In this document: one piece after another, positions 7,863 to 16,642 of the stretch | How the letters are laid out: each line of letters begins with the position of its first letter | How positions within the stretch are numbered: the first letter of the stretch is position 1 | Virus record (IMG/VR): IMGVR_UViG_3300044940_000576 | Coordinates: 1-24,321 of that record | Direction: 5' to 3' (one strand) | DNA: 24,321 bases | Origin: a virus | The notes under the pieces: model-generated | What the model was told of the DNA's origin: nothing | Databases searched by the model: none | What the model saw: the letters and a program-made list of their open reading frames with translations, nothing else | Program-made: the position numbers and the translations under genes

Positions 7863-7905
7863 TTATTAAATAGTTATAAAATAGTTATTAAATTAATTAT
7901 TAAAT
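7860..7905 (+). repeat. 11-bp tandem array from the stop codon to the next ATG
   Basis: tagttattaaa at 7860-7870, a one-step variant at 7871-7881, a perfect copy at 7882-7892 and a degenerate copy ending at the ATG at 7906. The TAG of the first copy is the stop codon of the upstream gene, so the array fills the whole gap. Confidence 0.92.
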
Positions 7906-8175
7906 ATGGCAAACGCACCAAGAGATGAAAATAGAATACCAACAGCATTAGGAGTACTTTACACAGATGGAGTAACAGTTATTCCTATAGCTATAAATCC
8001 AGTAACAGGGAATGTAAAAACAGTTACAGGCCTTAGTATCTCACAAGCCGCTAAAAATATTGCTCCTCGTGATGAAAACTCTGTTCCGTCACTTCTCGGT
8101 GTTTCTTCAGTTGATGGAGTTACACCAATCCCGATTTATGTAGATGAAACAGGTGCAATTCTTATAGAAAATTAG
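7906..8175 (+). CDS. Small fibre-module protein with two RDEN repeats (paralogue)
   Basis: 89 residues, again two module copies: 'APRDENRIPTALGVLYTDGVTVIPIAINPVTGNVKTV' split across residues 4-40 and 'APRDENSVPSLLGVSSVDGVTPIPIYVDETGAILIEN' at the C-terminus. It ends in I-E-N like the gene before it. Copy-to-copy similarity within and between the two proteins shows duplication of a single unit. It lacks any receptor-binding domain, so it may cap or connect fibres. The next gene starts two bases after its stop. Confidence 0.65.
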   Translation: MANAPRDENRIPTALGVLYTDGVTVIPIAINPVTGNVKTVTGLSISQAAKNIAPRDENSVPSLLGVSSVDGVTPIPIYVDETGAILIEN

Positions 8176-8177
8176 AT

Positions 8178-9500
8178 ATGGCAAACGCTAAAAGAGATGA
8201 AAATAGAATACCAACACTATTAGGACTTGGAGACGATGGGAGTCTTTTAGATTTCAAAATAAATCCTGCTAATGGTAACTTAAAAGTTACAAATGTTGGT
8301 GTGCAATATCACCGTGCTCCAATCGTCTCTGTTCCAAGCTCTGCAACAACATATGTAAATACATCATCAACATATCTTTCATTTTCTGTATTATCTGATT
8401 CTGCGAACTTAAATGCAGTAGAAACGGTAATGCTTGAAAGTGGCGTTTTAAGAAATCCTCGTTGTCAGCTTATCTCTTCGTCTCCAGGCATAAATCCAGT
8501 TGTGTATGTCGTTAAAAACGGTACTCGTGTTCCAAATATGGACATAACGGTTGTTGCAGGAACAGTAGGAACATATGAAAATACAGTAGGTTCAGTTTCT
8601 TATGAGCCTGGTGATAGATTTTGTTTTGAAATAGAACGCAATGACTCTGTTTCTCACTCATTTTCATCATTTATCATAGATAATCTTACGACAGATGGTA
8701 GGTCTATTTGTTTGTCTGGAAATGTTGGAGGCTCAAATTACAATCCTAGCAGTAATCGTTTTACTAGAACAAATGGTTTCTTAGCTGTTGGAACAGCAGA
8801 AAACGCACTTTTTTCTATTATTCCTAACGAATGTACAGCAACAAATTTTGGAGTTTATGTATCGTCAAATACTCGTACAAGTGCTGTAAGTGTTTTTTTT
8901 AGAGTAAACCAAAATGACGCAAGTCCTTCAACAGTTATTACGATACCAGCTGGTAGCACGGGATGGTTTTACCCACCAACACAAACAAATGTTCCTCTCT
9001 CTGCTGGTGATTTTATAAACTGGAGAATTAATGGTCCGGGGAGTGGTACTTTAATATTTAATATTTCTAGACTAACACTTATTCCTACAACAGCTGGCCA
9101 CACACCTCTTCTTACAGGATATACAGGATTATCTACATCATCAACATCAATGAGAAACAGTGCTTTTGGTTCCTTTTGGCACACATTTACATCGCTTACT
9201 ATGCAAGCAACAAACTATAGAACTCTTATCAGAGGAACTGGTTCTATTAAAAATATATATGTTTGGTTACTATCAAATACTTCAAGTGGAAATACTAGTT
9301 ATGTACTAAGAAATAATAACTCTCCTACATCAGTTGCAGTAACATATTTACCATCAGAAACAGGAACAAAGTTTAATACATCGGATACATTCAATTATAT
9401 AGACGGTGATTCACTTGACGTACAATTTTCTCCTAATCCAGGTACAGGATCAGTTACAACTGGGACACATTCACTTACACTTATAAGTAATAAAGAGTAA
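8178..9500 (+). CDS. Tail fibre with N-terminal RDEN module and repeated beta domains
   Basis: 440 residues. Residues 4-37 are the shared module (AKRDENRIPTLLGLGDDG ... INPANGNLKV). The rest is Ser/Thr/Asn-rich and beta-rich, with about three copies of a domain (roughly 55-165, 205-300 and 325-425). Each copy has the pattern 'GVYVSSNT..(VF).RVN', then 'TIPAGSTG.F' and 'L.(A/D)GD.(I/L)...(I/F)'. This suggests three stacked beta-sandwich receptor-binding units. Together with the fibre at 9993 it likely forms the adsorption apparatus. The call rests on module sharing, composition and location. Confidence 0.68.
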   Translation: MANAKRDENRIPTLLGLGDDGSLLDFKINPANGNLKVTNVGVQYHRAPIVSVPSSATTYVNTSSTYLSFSVLSDSANLNAVETVMLESGVLRNPRCQLISSSPGINPVVYVVKNGTRVPNMDITVVAGTVGTYENTVGSVSYEPGDRFCFEIERNDSVSHSFSSFIIDNLTTDGRSICLSGNVGGSNYNPSSNRFTRTNGFLAVGTAENALFSIIPNECTATNFGVYVSSNTRTSAVSVFFRVNQNDASPSTVITIPAGSTGWFYPPTQTNVPLSAGDFINWRINGPGSGTLIFNISRLTLIPTTAGHTPLLTGYTGLSTSSTSMRNSAFGSFWHTFTSLTMQATNYRTLIRGTGSIKNIYVWLLSNTSSGNTSYVLRNNNSPTSVAVTYLPSETGTKFNTSDTFNYIDGDSLDVQFSPNPGTGSVTTGTHSLTLISNKE

Positions 9501-9520
9501 AAAATTAAAGAGTAAAAAAT
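9491..9520 (+). repeat. Perfect 15-bp duplication across a stop codon
   Basis: taaagagtaaaaaat occurs at 9491-9505 and 9506-9520. The first copy includes the last codons and TAA stop of the fibre gene, and the second ends exactly at the ATG at 9521. This is the simplest (two-copy) stage of the arrays seen elsewhere. Confidence 0.95.
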
Positions 9521-9706
9521 ATGAGAACAAAAACAACTTATTCATCGCCAATATGTAAGTGTCAAATAGATATTTTCTATGACGAAACAAGCCTTGCTAC
9601 AAAAATATGCCCATTACACGAACATCTTCCTAAAAATCAAGTTTTTGAGGTTATTAAAAATGAAATAATGTTACATGATCATGTTATAGATGAAATAATA
9701 GAATAA
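9521..9706 (+). CDS. Small Cys/His-containing protein of unknown function
   Basis: 61 residues. It has C-K-C at 12-14 and C-P-L-H-E-H at 31-36, which could bind one metal ion, followed by an acidic helical C-terminus (HDHVIDEIIE). No homologous family is recognised with confidence. The start follows aaaaaat and the gap to the next gene is three bases, so it is part of the fibre/late operon. The good reading context and tight packing argue that it is a real gene. Confidence 0.6.
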   Translation: MRTKTTYSSPICKCQIDIFYDETSLATKICPLHEHLPKNQVFEVIKNEIMLHDHVIDEIIE

Positions 9707-9709
9707 AAT

Positions 9710-9991
9710 ATGGAATACAAAGACCAACATCTCAATATCTTACTTGACATCCAAAAACAACTGGGAGCTCTTTCTCGTGAAACTGGAGAACAAACAGAAA
9801 AACTAAAGTCTATTGAATATCAAACTATAAAAACAAACGGAAGAGTCTTAGCCCTTGAGAAAAAAAACGAACAAAGCGAAAAAGAAAAAGAGTTTATTCG
9901 TGGTAAAATGGCGGTTATCAGCTTTATTGCAGGTGCTTTAGGTGCTATAATAATGTCAGCAATAACAAAAATAGTAACAAGAGTTTTATAA
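9710..9991 (+). CDS. Coiled-coil plus C-terminal membrane-anchor protein (XhlA-like holin candidate)
   Basis: 93 residues. Residues about 5-65 form an amphipathic coiled coil (ILLDIQKQLGALSRETGEQTEKL). Residues about 68-90 form one hydrophobic segment (MAVISFIAGALGAIIMSAITKIV) with a short basic end. This layout matches the XhlA/haemolysin-like small phage membrane proteins that help endolysins cross or collapse the membrane. Its place among fibre genes is unusual for a holin, so a membrane-associated virion or ejection role is an alternative. The next gene begins one base after the stop. Confidence 0.55.
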   Translation: MEYKDQHLNILLDIQKQLGALSRETGEQTEKLKSIEYQTIKTNGRVLALEKKNEQSEKEKEFIRGKMAVISFIAGALGAIIMSAITKIVTRVL

Positions 9992-9992
9992 T

Positions 9993-11759
9993 ATGGCAAG
10001 CGAAAATGCAAAAAGAGACCAAAACTACATTCCAGTGCTTTCAGGTGTAACTGATGACGTGTCACAAGAAATACGAATGGTTCGTATTGATCCGGTAACA
10101 AAAAGACTTCTTATAAGTGCTATTGTTTCTAATATTTCTTCTAACCTTACAGTCGAAGAAATAGACGGAACTCCTAGTGTCTCTAATGTAAATAAAATAA
10201 GAGTAACGAATGGAACATTGACCGATAATGGGGCCGGTGTTGTAACGCTTACTATTGGAGGAGGAGGCACGCCAGGAGGCTCTTCAACACAACTTCAATA
10301 TAATAATGCAGGATCATTTGGAGGCGTACCAACTGCAACATTTAATGGTACAAACCTCCTTCTTAATTCAACCCTGAGACTTACAGACAATACAGACGCT
10401 ACAAAACAAGTATCGCTTGTCCTTTCTGGCATATCAACCGGAACGACAAGAACGTGGACATTCCCTAATACAGACGGAACATTTGCACGAACGAGTGGGT
10501 CAAATACGTTTACAGGTACTCAAACAATGACATCTCCGTCTATCACGACTTCTATTGTTACAAGCTCAACGACATTCTCTGCTTTTAATACAACAGCGAC
10601 AACCTTTAATATGGCAGGGGATGCGACAACGCTCACCATTGGTGGAACACCAACAGGATCAATCACACACAACTATTCTATAAACGCTACAGCTTCAGGA
10701 AATACAAAAACGCTCAATCTTGGAACTGGTGGTGTAACAGGCTCTACAACAAACGTAAACATCGGTTCATCAAATGGTGGAACAACCACAATCTCAAGTC
10801 CTAATGTGTCTCTAGGTGGAATTACAGGAACAACAACAACAGGAACAATAGAGCTTGGAAATGCTTCTGATACAACACTTTCACGAGCAAGTGCAGGGCT
10901 CATAGCTGTAGAAGGCGTTATCGTTCCTACAGTTTCAAGTACACATACACTTACAAATAAGACGATGACAGGTGCTACAAATACGCTCACTGCATCATTG
11001 CTTAAATCAGCGACAACAGAAGTTGATGTTTCATCTTCACCAGCTCCAACAGCAGGGCAGGTTCTAACTGCAACATCATCAACGACAGCAACGTGGCAGA
11101 CGCCTTCAGGTGGGGGAGATGAGTTTGCAGTTACTTCAAATCCAACAACATATACATCATATCCAATACCAATACTATCAACAGGTGGAAATACGGCAAG
11201 TATGAGATTTGCTGGGTGGACAACAAGTTCTATCGCTGCATCTTCTTCAGGTTTCGGTAATTGGGCAGAAATAGTAAACGATGGTTGGTGTGCTGCTTGG
11301 ATAAGACCATTTAGAGGAAGAATTGGTAGTTCTGAAAATGACCAGCAATTTAATACAGCAAACAAAAAGATTGCTATTTCGTGGACATATAAAACTGCGG
11401 CGGTAGCGGCAAACAGATTTGTTGGTATATCGGTAAACATATCATCTGCATATAACTCAAATCCTAATTCTTCAACAAATCTTAGAATTGGTTTTACTTA
11501 CGATGGAACAACACTAAGAAGTATGACTGATAATGGTTCGTCAGTAACTACAAACTCTATTTCTGCAACAGTCTCTAATTGGAATAGGTATGCAATTATT
11601 TGGACCCCTGGAACAGATGTTAAGTTTTATCTAAACGGCACACTTGTTGCAACACACACAACAAATATACCGTCTTCTGCGTCAAATATGTTTTTTGGTT
11701 TTGGAGGTTCTGCTCAAACTATATATATAGGAGATATTGTTGTAAGTCTAGAAATATAA
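9993..11759 (+). CDS. Long tail fibre with RDQN module and LamG-like tip
   Basis: 588 residues. The N-terminus 'NAKRDQNYIPVLSGVTDD ... RIDPVTKRLLIS' is the module shared with 7575, 7906 and 8178. A Gly/Thr/Ser-rich shaft (about 90-370) has repeating beta segments (TLTIGGTPTGSITHNYSI, TNVNIGSSNGGTTTISS, LTNKTMTGATNTLTA). The last 200 residues look like a laminin-G/concanavalin-type carbohydrate-binding domain: 'WAEIVNDGWCAAWIRPF', 'YAIIWTPGTDVKFYLNGTLVATHTT' and 'IYIGDIVVSLEI'. It is the best candidate for the receptor-binding fibre. The ATG directly follows TTATAAT. Confidence 0.72.
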   Translation: MASENAKRDQNYIPVLSGVTDDVSQEIRMVRIDPVTKRLLISAIVSNISSNLTVEEIDGTPSVSNVNKIRVTNGTLTDNGAGVVTLTIGGGGTPGGSSTQLQYNNAGSFGGVPTATFNGTNLLLNSTLRLTDNTDATKQVSLVLSGISTGTTRTWTFPNTDGTFARTSGSNTFTGTQTMTSPSITTSIVTSSTTFSAFNTTATTFNMAGDATTLTIGGTPTGSITHNYSINATASGNTKTLNLGTGGVTGSTTNVNIGSSNGGTTTISSPNVSLGGITGTTTTGTIELGNASDTTLSRASAGLIAVEGVIVPTVSSTHTLTNKTMTGATNTLTASLLKSATTEVDVSSSPAPTAGQVLTATSSTTATWQTPSGGGDEFAVTSNPTTYTSYPIPILSTGGNTASMRFAGWTTSSIAASSSGFGNWAEIVNDGWCAAWIRPFRGRIGSSENDQQFNTANKKIAISWTYKTAAVAANRFVGISVNISSAYNSNPNSSTNLRIGFTYDGTTLRSMTDNGSSVTTNSISATVSNWNRYAIIWTPGTDVKFYLNGTLVATHTTNIPSSASNMFFGFGGSAQTIYIGDIVVSLEI

Positions 11760-11820
11760 TAGCTATGAACATATAATAGTATTTACAATAGTAGTTACAA
11801 TAGTATTTACATTATTATTT
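11754..11820 (+). repeat. 12-bp tandem array between the fibre and nozzle genes
   Basis: aatagtatttac at 11775-11786 and 11799-11810, with a one-base variant between them (11787-11798). A nested atataatag occurs at 11754-11762, overlapping the stop codon of the fibre gene, and again at 11771-11779. TATAAT is present in both nested copies. The ATG of the next gene is at 11821. Confidence 0.88.
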
Positions 11821-13608
11821 ATGAACAATACTCAAAAACCAATTAAAATAGACAAAGATATTGTAAAGGCAGGGATAATGTCAGGAGGTATTAAGTTTGC
11901 TAAAAACCTTGATATATTCAATTTTGATGGTGTAGCAAAGGCTAACCTAGGAATGTATAACACACTACCGGAACAGGTAGTCACAACATTTACAGCAAAT
12001 ACAAGTACAGACTTAATCACGGTTGCAAATACGCTTAAAAACTTTACTTTTGCAGGAAGAATAAATCCTAACACAACAGGAAGAGCTGTTACGCTTACAA
12101 CAACAGGAACATTGCCTGCACCTCTTACGCCCGGAACAGTATATTTTGTTTCTGATAATGGAAACTCACAAACAACCCTGTATTTATCTACAACACTCCT
12201 TAATGCAATAAATGGAGTAACTATTGACATCACAACAACTGGGACAGGAACGCACACAATGACAACCGTACCACATTCGTGGTTTACACATTACGCAGAA
12301 AATCCTATTACAGGTGAAATATATGCTCAAGACCACAACAATCGTGTGTGGATATACCTTGATGCTACATATTCTTGGGGACTTATTCCAGGAAATACAT
12401 TGACAAATGGTACTGGTAATGGTCTTGTTGTGTGGAAAAACTACTTAATTGCATTTAGAAATACACAAGCAGATGTGTACGGGCCACTTAATGGTACTCC
12501 ATCGTGGACTAATTCGTGGTCAGGTGCTTCAGGACTTGTTGGTGGTTCCCATACTTGTTTCAAATCACAAAATGATAGAGTGTATATCATAAACAATGAT
12601 AACTTGAACAATGTTCCTTACATCGCATCTTTACGAGAAAACACACCACCATTTAATCCATCGGTTGCTAATTCATATGTGTGGAACGCACAAGCTCTAG
12701 ACCTTCCACAATATGAGACAATAACGTGCATCAACGAACACAATGATCTTCTTATGATTGGTTCTGCTTCAGGAAAAATATATCCTTGGGATAAAATATC
12801 AGACTCTTTCAGAACACCAATTCCCGGTATAGATAATTACGTATATTCAATGATAAATATCAACAATTATCTTTATTTTGGTGCAGGAAATAAAGGAAAT
12901 ATTTATCGGACACTTGGAACAACGGTTGATATTGTTGTTGATTTTTCAGACGATTTGTCAAACTATCCAGAAAATACAGCCTCTTGTATTGACCTTGCAC
13001 AATATCCTGGAGGTATGCTCGCACTCCTAAGACAAAGTGGCAATCAAACAGATGTCGTTCAGGGTGTTTATTTTATAGATATAAACAATGGAAACAGATA
13101 TTCGTTATTTAATACAGTTTCAAACGATTATGGTAATTTTTTTCAAATACCTGTAAAAATGTTTTCAAAAGGAACAAATTATCAGTATTTTGTTTCTTGG
13201 GCGGGTATTGGTTTGTATGGTGGTTGCGATACTCAAAAATCATTTGGTTTTGGGCCATATAGACAAACAGGGGATATTGCACAATATATAACAGAATTAT
13301 TTAGAGTATCAGATGACTCAAACAATCCTAGAACATTTGAAACAGTTGAAATATTCTTAAAAAAGAAAATAGTATCAGGACAATCAGTCAAAGTTGCTTT
13401 TAGAACAAATGAAACAGACGCATTTAGTCAAGATATTGAGTTTAATTTCTCTAATATGGCACAAGGAAATCATATTACAGGGTGGGCAAAAATAAATATA
13501 CATAAAGCACACTTTTTGCAAATAAGGGTAACAATAAGCATCCCTACACACCCATCATCTTCTTTTAGCTATTCTACGCCAGAAATAGAAGAAATAAGAG
13601 TTGTATAG
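11821..13608 (+). CDS. Beta-propeller tail protein (nozzle-like)
   Basis: 595 residues. An N-terminal strand region (MSGGIKFAKNLDIFNFDGVAKANLGM) leads into an inserted beta domain at about 55-145 (AVTLTTTGTLPAPLTPGTVYFVSDNG ... IDITTTGTGTHT), common in phage tail proteins. A series of blade-like repeats follows: WFTHYAENPITGEIYAQDHNNRVWIY, LVVWKNYLIAFRNTQADVYG, NDRVYIINND, NDLLMIGSASGKIYPWD, NNYLYFGAGNKGNIYR. Propeller proteins at this place form the tail nozzle below the adaptor in podoviruses. The C-terminus (ETVEIFLKKKIVSGQSVKVAFRTN) is a beta-sandwich. No enzyme motif is visible. Confidence 0.65.
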   Translation: MNNTQKPIKIDKDIVKAGIMSGGIKFAKNLDIFNFDGVAKANLGMYNTLPEQVVTTFTANTSTDLITVANTLKNFTFAGRINPNTTGRAVTLTTTGTLPAPLTPGTVYFVSDNGNSQTTLYLSTTLLNAINGVTIDITTTGTGTHTMTTVPHSWFTHYAENPITGEIYAQDHNNRVWIYLDATYSWGLIPGNTLTNGTGNGLVVWKNYLIAFRNTQADVYGPLNGTPSWTNSWSGASGLVGGSHTCFKSQNDRVYIINNDNLNNVPYIASLRENTPPFNPSVANSYVWNAQALDLPQYETITCINEHNDLLMIGSASGKIYPWDKISDSFRTPIPGIDNYVYSMININNYLYFGAGNKGNIYRTLGTTVDIVVDFSDDLSNYPENTASCIDLAQYPGGMLALLRQSGNQTDVVQGVYFIDINNGNRYSLFNTVSNDYGNFFQIPVKMFSKGTNYQYFVSWAGIGLYGGCDTQKSFGFGPYRQTGDIAQYITELFRVSDDSNNPRTFETVEIFLKKKIVSGQSVKVAFRTNETDAFSQDIEFNFSNMAQGNHITGWAKINIHKAHFLQIRVTISIPTHPSSSFSYSTPEIEEIRVV

Positions 13609-13680
13609 TACGAGTTGTATAATATGGAGTTGTATAATACGAGTTGTATAATACGAGTTGTATAATACGAGTTGTATAAT
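13598..13680 (+). repeat. 14-bp array of TATAAT boxes (six copies)
   Basis: Six copies of gagttgtataatac begin at 13598, 13612, 13627, 13641, 13655 and 13669. The first copy differs slightly (tatagt) and supplies the TAG stop of the upstream gene; the second is one base longer. The last ends in ATG, the start of the next gene at 13681. Five copies therefore carry GTTGTATAAT, the same box as in the promoters at 3579-3588 and 23398-23407. It may be a multiplied promoter. Confidence 0.95.
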
Positions 13681-13938
13681 ATGAATGAAGAAATAAAAAA
13701 ATATATAGACGAAGAAATAAAAAAACTAGAGGCAAGAATTAAAGGAAACTTTCTTGTTCCTTATCATATTCATAACGGAATAGACGCCCCTAGTATTCCT
13801 ATGAACTTACGCCTTGTCACAACCGTACCCACAGCATCACAGGGAAATAATGGAGATATATTGCTATACGAAAGTGGCGGAACAAGGCGATTGTATGGTA
13901 AAATAAACAATGTGTGGTATTTTGCAACACTAACATAG
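13681..13938 (+). CDS. Small fibre/tip-like protein
   Basis: 85 residues. An N-terminal helical segment (MNEEIKKYIDEEIKKLEARIKGN) could trimerise. It is followed by 'YHIHNGIDAPSI', a His-x-His-Asn-Gly motif often found in small phage tail and fibre proteins, where such histidines can bind a metal ion. A short beta end follows (RRLYGKINNVWYFATL). I choose the ATG at 13681 rather than the TTG nine bases upstream because the ATG ends the last repeat copy. The next gene starts one base after the stop. Confidence 0.6.
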   Translation: MNEEIKKYIDEEIKKLEARIKGNFLVPYHIHNGIDAPSIPMNLRLVTTVPTASQGNNGDILLYESGGTRRLYGKINNVWYFATLT

Positions 13939-13939
13939 T

Positions 13940-14848
13940 ATGATTACACGAACAGAAGCACTCAATTTATATAAAGACCTTACGCTCAATAGCAGAGCGG
14001 ATAATGTCGCTCTTGGTGATAGAATAATAAACTCTGAAATGCAGGCACTTCTCTCCGCTCGTCCTTGGACATTTCTTAGGCGTTTTTCTACTGCAAATAC
14101 AGTTGTGTCTCAACAATCATACGAGCTTCCACAAAACTGTAAAATGGTAGAGTCAATCTCTGTTTTGTCCGGAGGTTTTAGATACACTCCTCGTGAGGTA
14201 AAGTCACGGACATTTTGGAATAAATTAAATGTGCAAAATACAACATCATCAACATACGCGACGTGGTATATGATTTTTGACGGGAAATTGCACTTGTATC
14301 CTATTCCTTCAAGCGTGGCAACAATAGAATATACTTATTTTTCAAAAACGCCCGCTCTTACACGAGATGACTACACAACAGGTTCTATTGTATCTGCAAC
14401 AAATGGGAGTCCTACAATAACAGGAACAGGTACTTCATGGAACTCGTCTATGGTTGGGCGTTTTATAAAAATTGAACAAACCGACACTATTACATCTGGT
14501 GATGGTCTTTACTATGAAATTGCGTCTGTAACATCACCAACCGTACTTGTTCTTAAAAATAACTATACCGGTGCTTCATTTACAGGAGGAACAACGCCAT
14601 ATAATATTGGTCAAGTATTTGAACTTCCTGACGGCTTTCAAGAAATACCTCTTTATCGTGCTGTGTCTCAATATTGGACATTTCAGGTGCCTGATCCAAA
14701 TCGAGCAACACTCTACAAAAGAAAAGCAGATGAAATGGAAGCACAACTTATCAAACAATTTGGAAGAGACACGAGTGGTGTTATGATAGAAGATATTGAC
14801 ATCGAGCCACAAAATCCAAATCTTTATATTCAATCAACGAGTAATTAA
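13940..14848 (+). CDS. Head-tail adaptor-like protein
   Basis: 302 residues. The helical N-terminus 'RTEALNLYKDLTLNSRADNVALGDRIINSEMQALLSARPWTFL' and the C-terminal helices 'PLYRAVSQYWTFQVPDPNRATLYKRKADEMEAQLIKQFG' are typical of the adaptor ring under the portal in podovirus-like phages. A beta domain is inserted at about 150-225 (GSIVSATNGSPTITGTGTSWNSSMVGRFIKI ... VLVLKNNYTG), again common in phage stem proteins. The neighbouring nozzle-like gene supports the assignment. Start context aacatagtATG, no Shine-Dalgarno sequence. Confidence 0.7.
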   Translation: MITRTEALNLYKDLTLNSRADNVALGDRIINSEMQALLSARPWTFLRRFSTANTVVSQQSYELPQNCKMVESISVLSGGFRYTPREVKSRTFWNKLNVQNTTSSTYATWYMIFDGKLHLYPIPSSVATIEYTYFSKTPALTRDDYTTGSIVSATNGSPTITGTGTSWNSSMVGRFIKIEQTDTITSGDGLYYEIASVTSPTVLVLKNNYTGASFTGGTTPYNIGQVFELPDGFQEIPLYRAVSQYWTFQVPDPNRATLYKRKADEMEAQLIKQFGRDTSGVMIEDIDIEPQNPNLYIQSTSN

Positions 14849-14851
14849 ACT

Positions 14852-16573
14852 ATGAGTATATTTAACACATTTCGAACAACACTTAAAAATATGACATCAA
14901 GAAGAGGAGAGCCAAAGCAATCCGGTGGTCTTGCTGCTTCAAATACAAATATGTCCATAAATCCAGCAATGCTCCCATCAAAACCTCTAACTCTAAAATC
15001 ACTTTCTCCTAGTAATTTGATGAGAAGTATTAAAGAAAAAAGTGGAGTTCCTGGGACTTCACCAAGCCTTCAAAACTTTACGCCAAATTCGTACACGCAA
15101 AATACTAACCTTGGCATAAATAAAGGTACACTAAACACTGTAAACACCGTGCAGTCACCTGTACCAAAATTGTCTACTATTCAAGGTTTTAATCAAGAAA
15201 ATATGTTAGGCGTAAAAGGGTCTACATTTAATCAAAATATAGCTCCAGAACAAACATTTCAAAGTTTTGAACAAAAACCTCAAATAGATCCTATGGACGA
15301 AATACGAAGGCGTATTCTTGAGTCGTACGAACAAACACCAGAAGAAAGGGCTAAACTTCAAGAGCTGGCTCAGCTTAATGAGAGCTTTAGACTTGGACAA
15401 AATCAAATACAGGACCAAAGAATACCTCTTACCGATATTCAAGGACAACAAGCATCTCTTGAAAGACTTTATCAAGGGCGCGCTGCAACACTTAAAGATG
15501 AAATAATGCTTAGACAAGCAGAACGACAGGCGCGACAAGAACGAGCACTAAAAGAATTAGAGCTATTAAGGCCACAAGAAACAAGAAACGAAGGTTTTAC
15601 TCTTGGAAAAGACCAGGTGCGTTTTGAGTATGATCCTAAAACAGGCACATATAAACAGGTTGGTATTGGAATTGGTTCTCAAAATAATACTCAAAATGCA
15701 ATAGAAGAAAAAAGACAATCTCAGGCGCTTCAACAAGCAAATACAGCACTTGCTTCATTTGACCAGATATTCCAAAATCCTGCTCTTAAAAGAGGAGCAT
15801 TAAATAGAGTAATAGGTGGCTTAATAGCAGGTTCAAAATCAAACGACCTGCAAAACTCAATAAAAACAATAGAGTCGCTTATTGGATTTGATGCGCTTCA
15901 AAAAATGCGAGAAGCATCGCCTACAGGAGGAGCTCTTGGTAGTATTTCGGACCGTGAAATTGGATACCTTCAATCAGTTGCTGGTTCACTTGCTACTAAA
16001 CAATCAGACAAACAACTAGAACAAAATCTAAAAAGAATAAGAAAAAGTTTTGAGATATTGAAAATGGTCAATTCTCCTGATGGCTCAAGAGGATTTATAG
16101 ATGGAGTCGAGGTTACAAAACAAGGAGACGCTATTATTACAACAGTAAATGGAGTTCCGTATATTCTTCAGGGTGACTCTTTTGTGAGGGCGTCTTTTAA
16201 CAACGTTGGGAACACGTCAGCTTCCAGAGGAAACCTTCCACAAAGAAATAACAATCCCGGAAATATAAAAGCGGGTGGATTGGCAGACAAATATGCTATA
16301 GGAAGAGATAAACAAGGACACCTTATTTTCCCTGATGTACAAACAGGATTTAGAGCTATGAGAGAAGATATACAAGCAAAAATAAATGGAAGAAGTCGTT
16401 TCTTGCCAAAAAATCCGACACTTGCACAACTTGGAAGTGTGTATGCAGAAGATAGAATGTGGGCAAATAGAATTGCATCAATACTTGGAGTATCTCCTAG
16501 TACGCCTACAAAAAACATTCCTTTTGAGCAACTTATACAAGCGATAGCAAGACAAGAAGGGTTTTATGCGTAA
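14852..16573 (+). CDS. Internal virion (ejection) protein with C-terminal muramidase-like domain
   Basis: 573 residues. The N-terminal 140 residues are disordered, Ser/Asn/Pro-rich. A long Gln/Glu-rich helical region follows (PEERAKLQELAQLNESFRLG; LRQAERQARQERALKEL). A helical segment (about 330-405) contains 'GGALGSISDREIGYLQSVAGSLATKQS', a pattern seen in podovirus ejection proteins. The last 110 residues carry 'RNNNPGNIKAGG' and 'HLIFPDVQTGFRAMREDI', typical of virion-associated peptidoglycan hydrolases. It probably enters the cell with the DNA and opens the wall locally. Confidence 0.72.
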   Translation: MSIFNTFRTTLKNMTSRRGEPKQSGGLAASNTNMSINPAMLPSKPLTLKSLSPSNLMRSIKEKSGVPGTSPSLQNFTPNSYTQNTNLGINKGTLNTVNTVQSPVPKLSTIQGFNQENMLGVKGSTFNQNIAPEQTFQSFEQKPQIDPMDEIRRRILESYEQTPEERAKLQELAQLNESFRLGQNQIQDQRIPLTDIQGQQASLERLYQGRAATLKDEIMLRQAERQARQERALKELELLRPQETRNEGFTLGKDQVRFEYDPKTGTYKQVGIGIGSQNNTQNAIEEKRQSQALQQANTALASFDQIFQNPALKRGALNRVIGGLIAGSKSNDLQNSIKTIESLIGFDALQKMREASPTGGALGSISDREIGYLQSVAGSLATKQSDKQLEQNLKRIRKSFEILKMVNSPDGSRGFIDGVEVTKQGDAIITTVNGVPYILQGDSFVRASFNNVGNTSASRGNLPQRNNNPGNIKAGGLADKYAIGRDKQGHLIFPDVQTGFRAMREDIQAKINGRSRFLPKNPTLAQLGSVYAEDRMWANRIASILGVSPSTPTKNIPFEQLIQAIARQEGFYA

Positions 16574-16587
16574 AATATATACATTAT

Positions 16588-16642
16588 ATACACCTAATAT
16601 ACATCTAATATACACCTAATATACACCTAATATACACACAAT
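16588..16642 (+). repeat. 11-bp tandem array abutting the next ATG
   Basis: Five copies of atacacctaat at 16588-16598, 16599-16609 (one change), 16610-16620, 16621-16631 and 16632-16642 (two changes). The last copy ends directly at the ATG at 16643, and the array fills nearly the whole gap. There is no Shine-Dalgarno sequence or perfect TATAAT; TAATAT lies across the copy joints. Confidence 0.95.

Noticed and set aside
10673-11440. Minus-strand 255-codon ORF
   Set aside because: Antisense of the repetitive Thr/Gly-rich fibre gene; Val/Pro-rich product with no motif, and open only because of codon bias.
13672-13680. TTG start for the 85-residue protein
   Set aside because: It adds only three residues read from the repeat unit; ATG 13681 sits in the standard start context.
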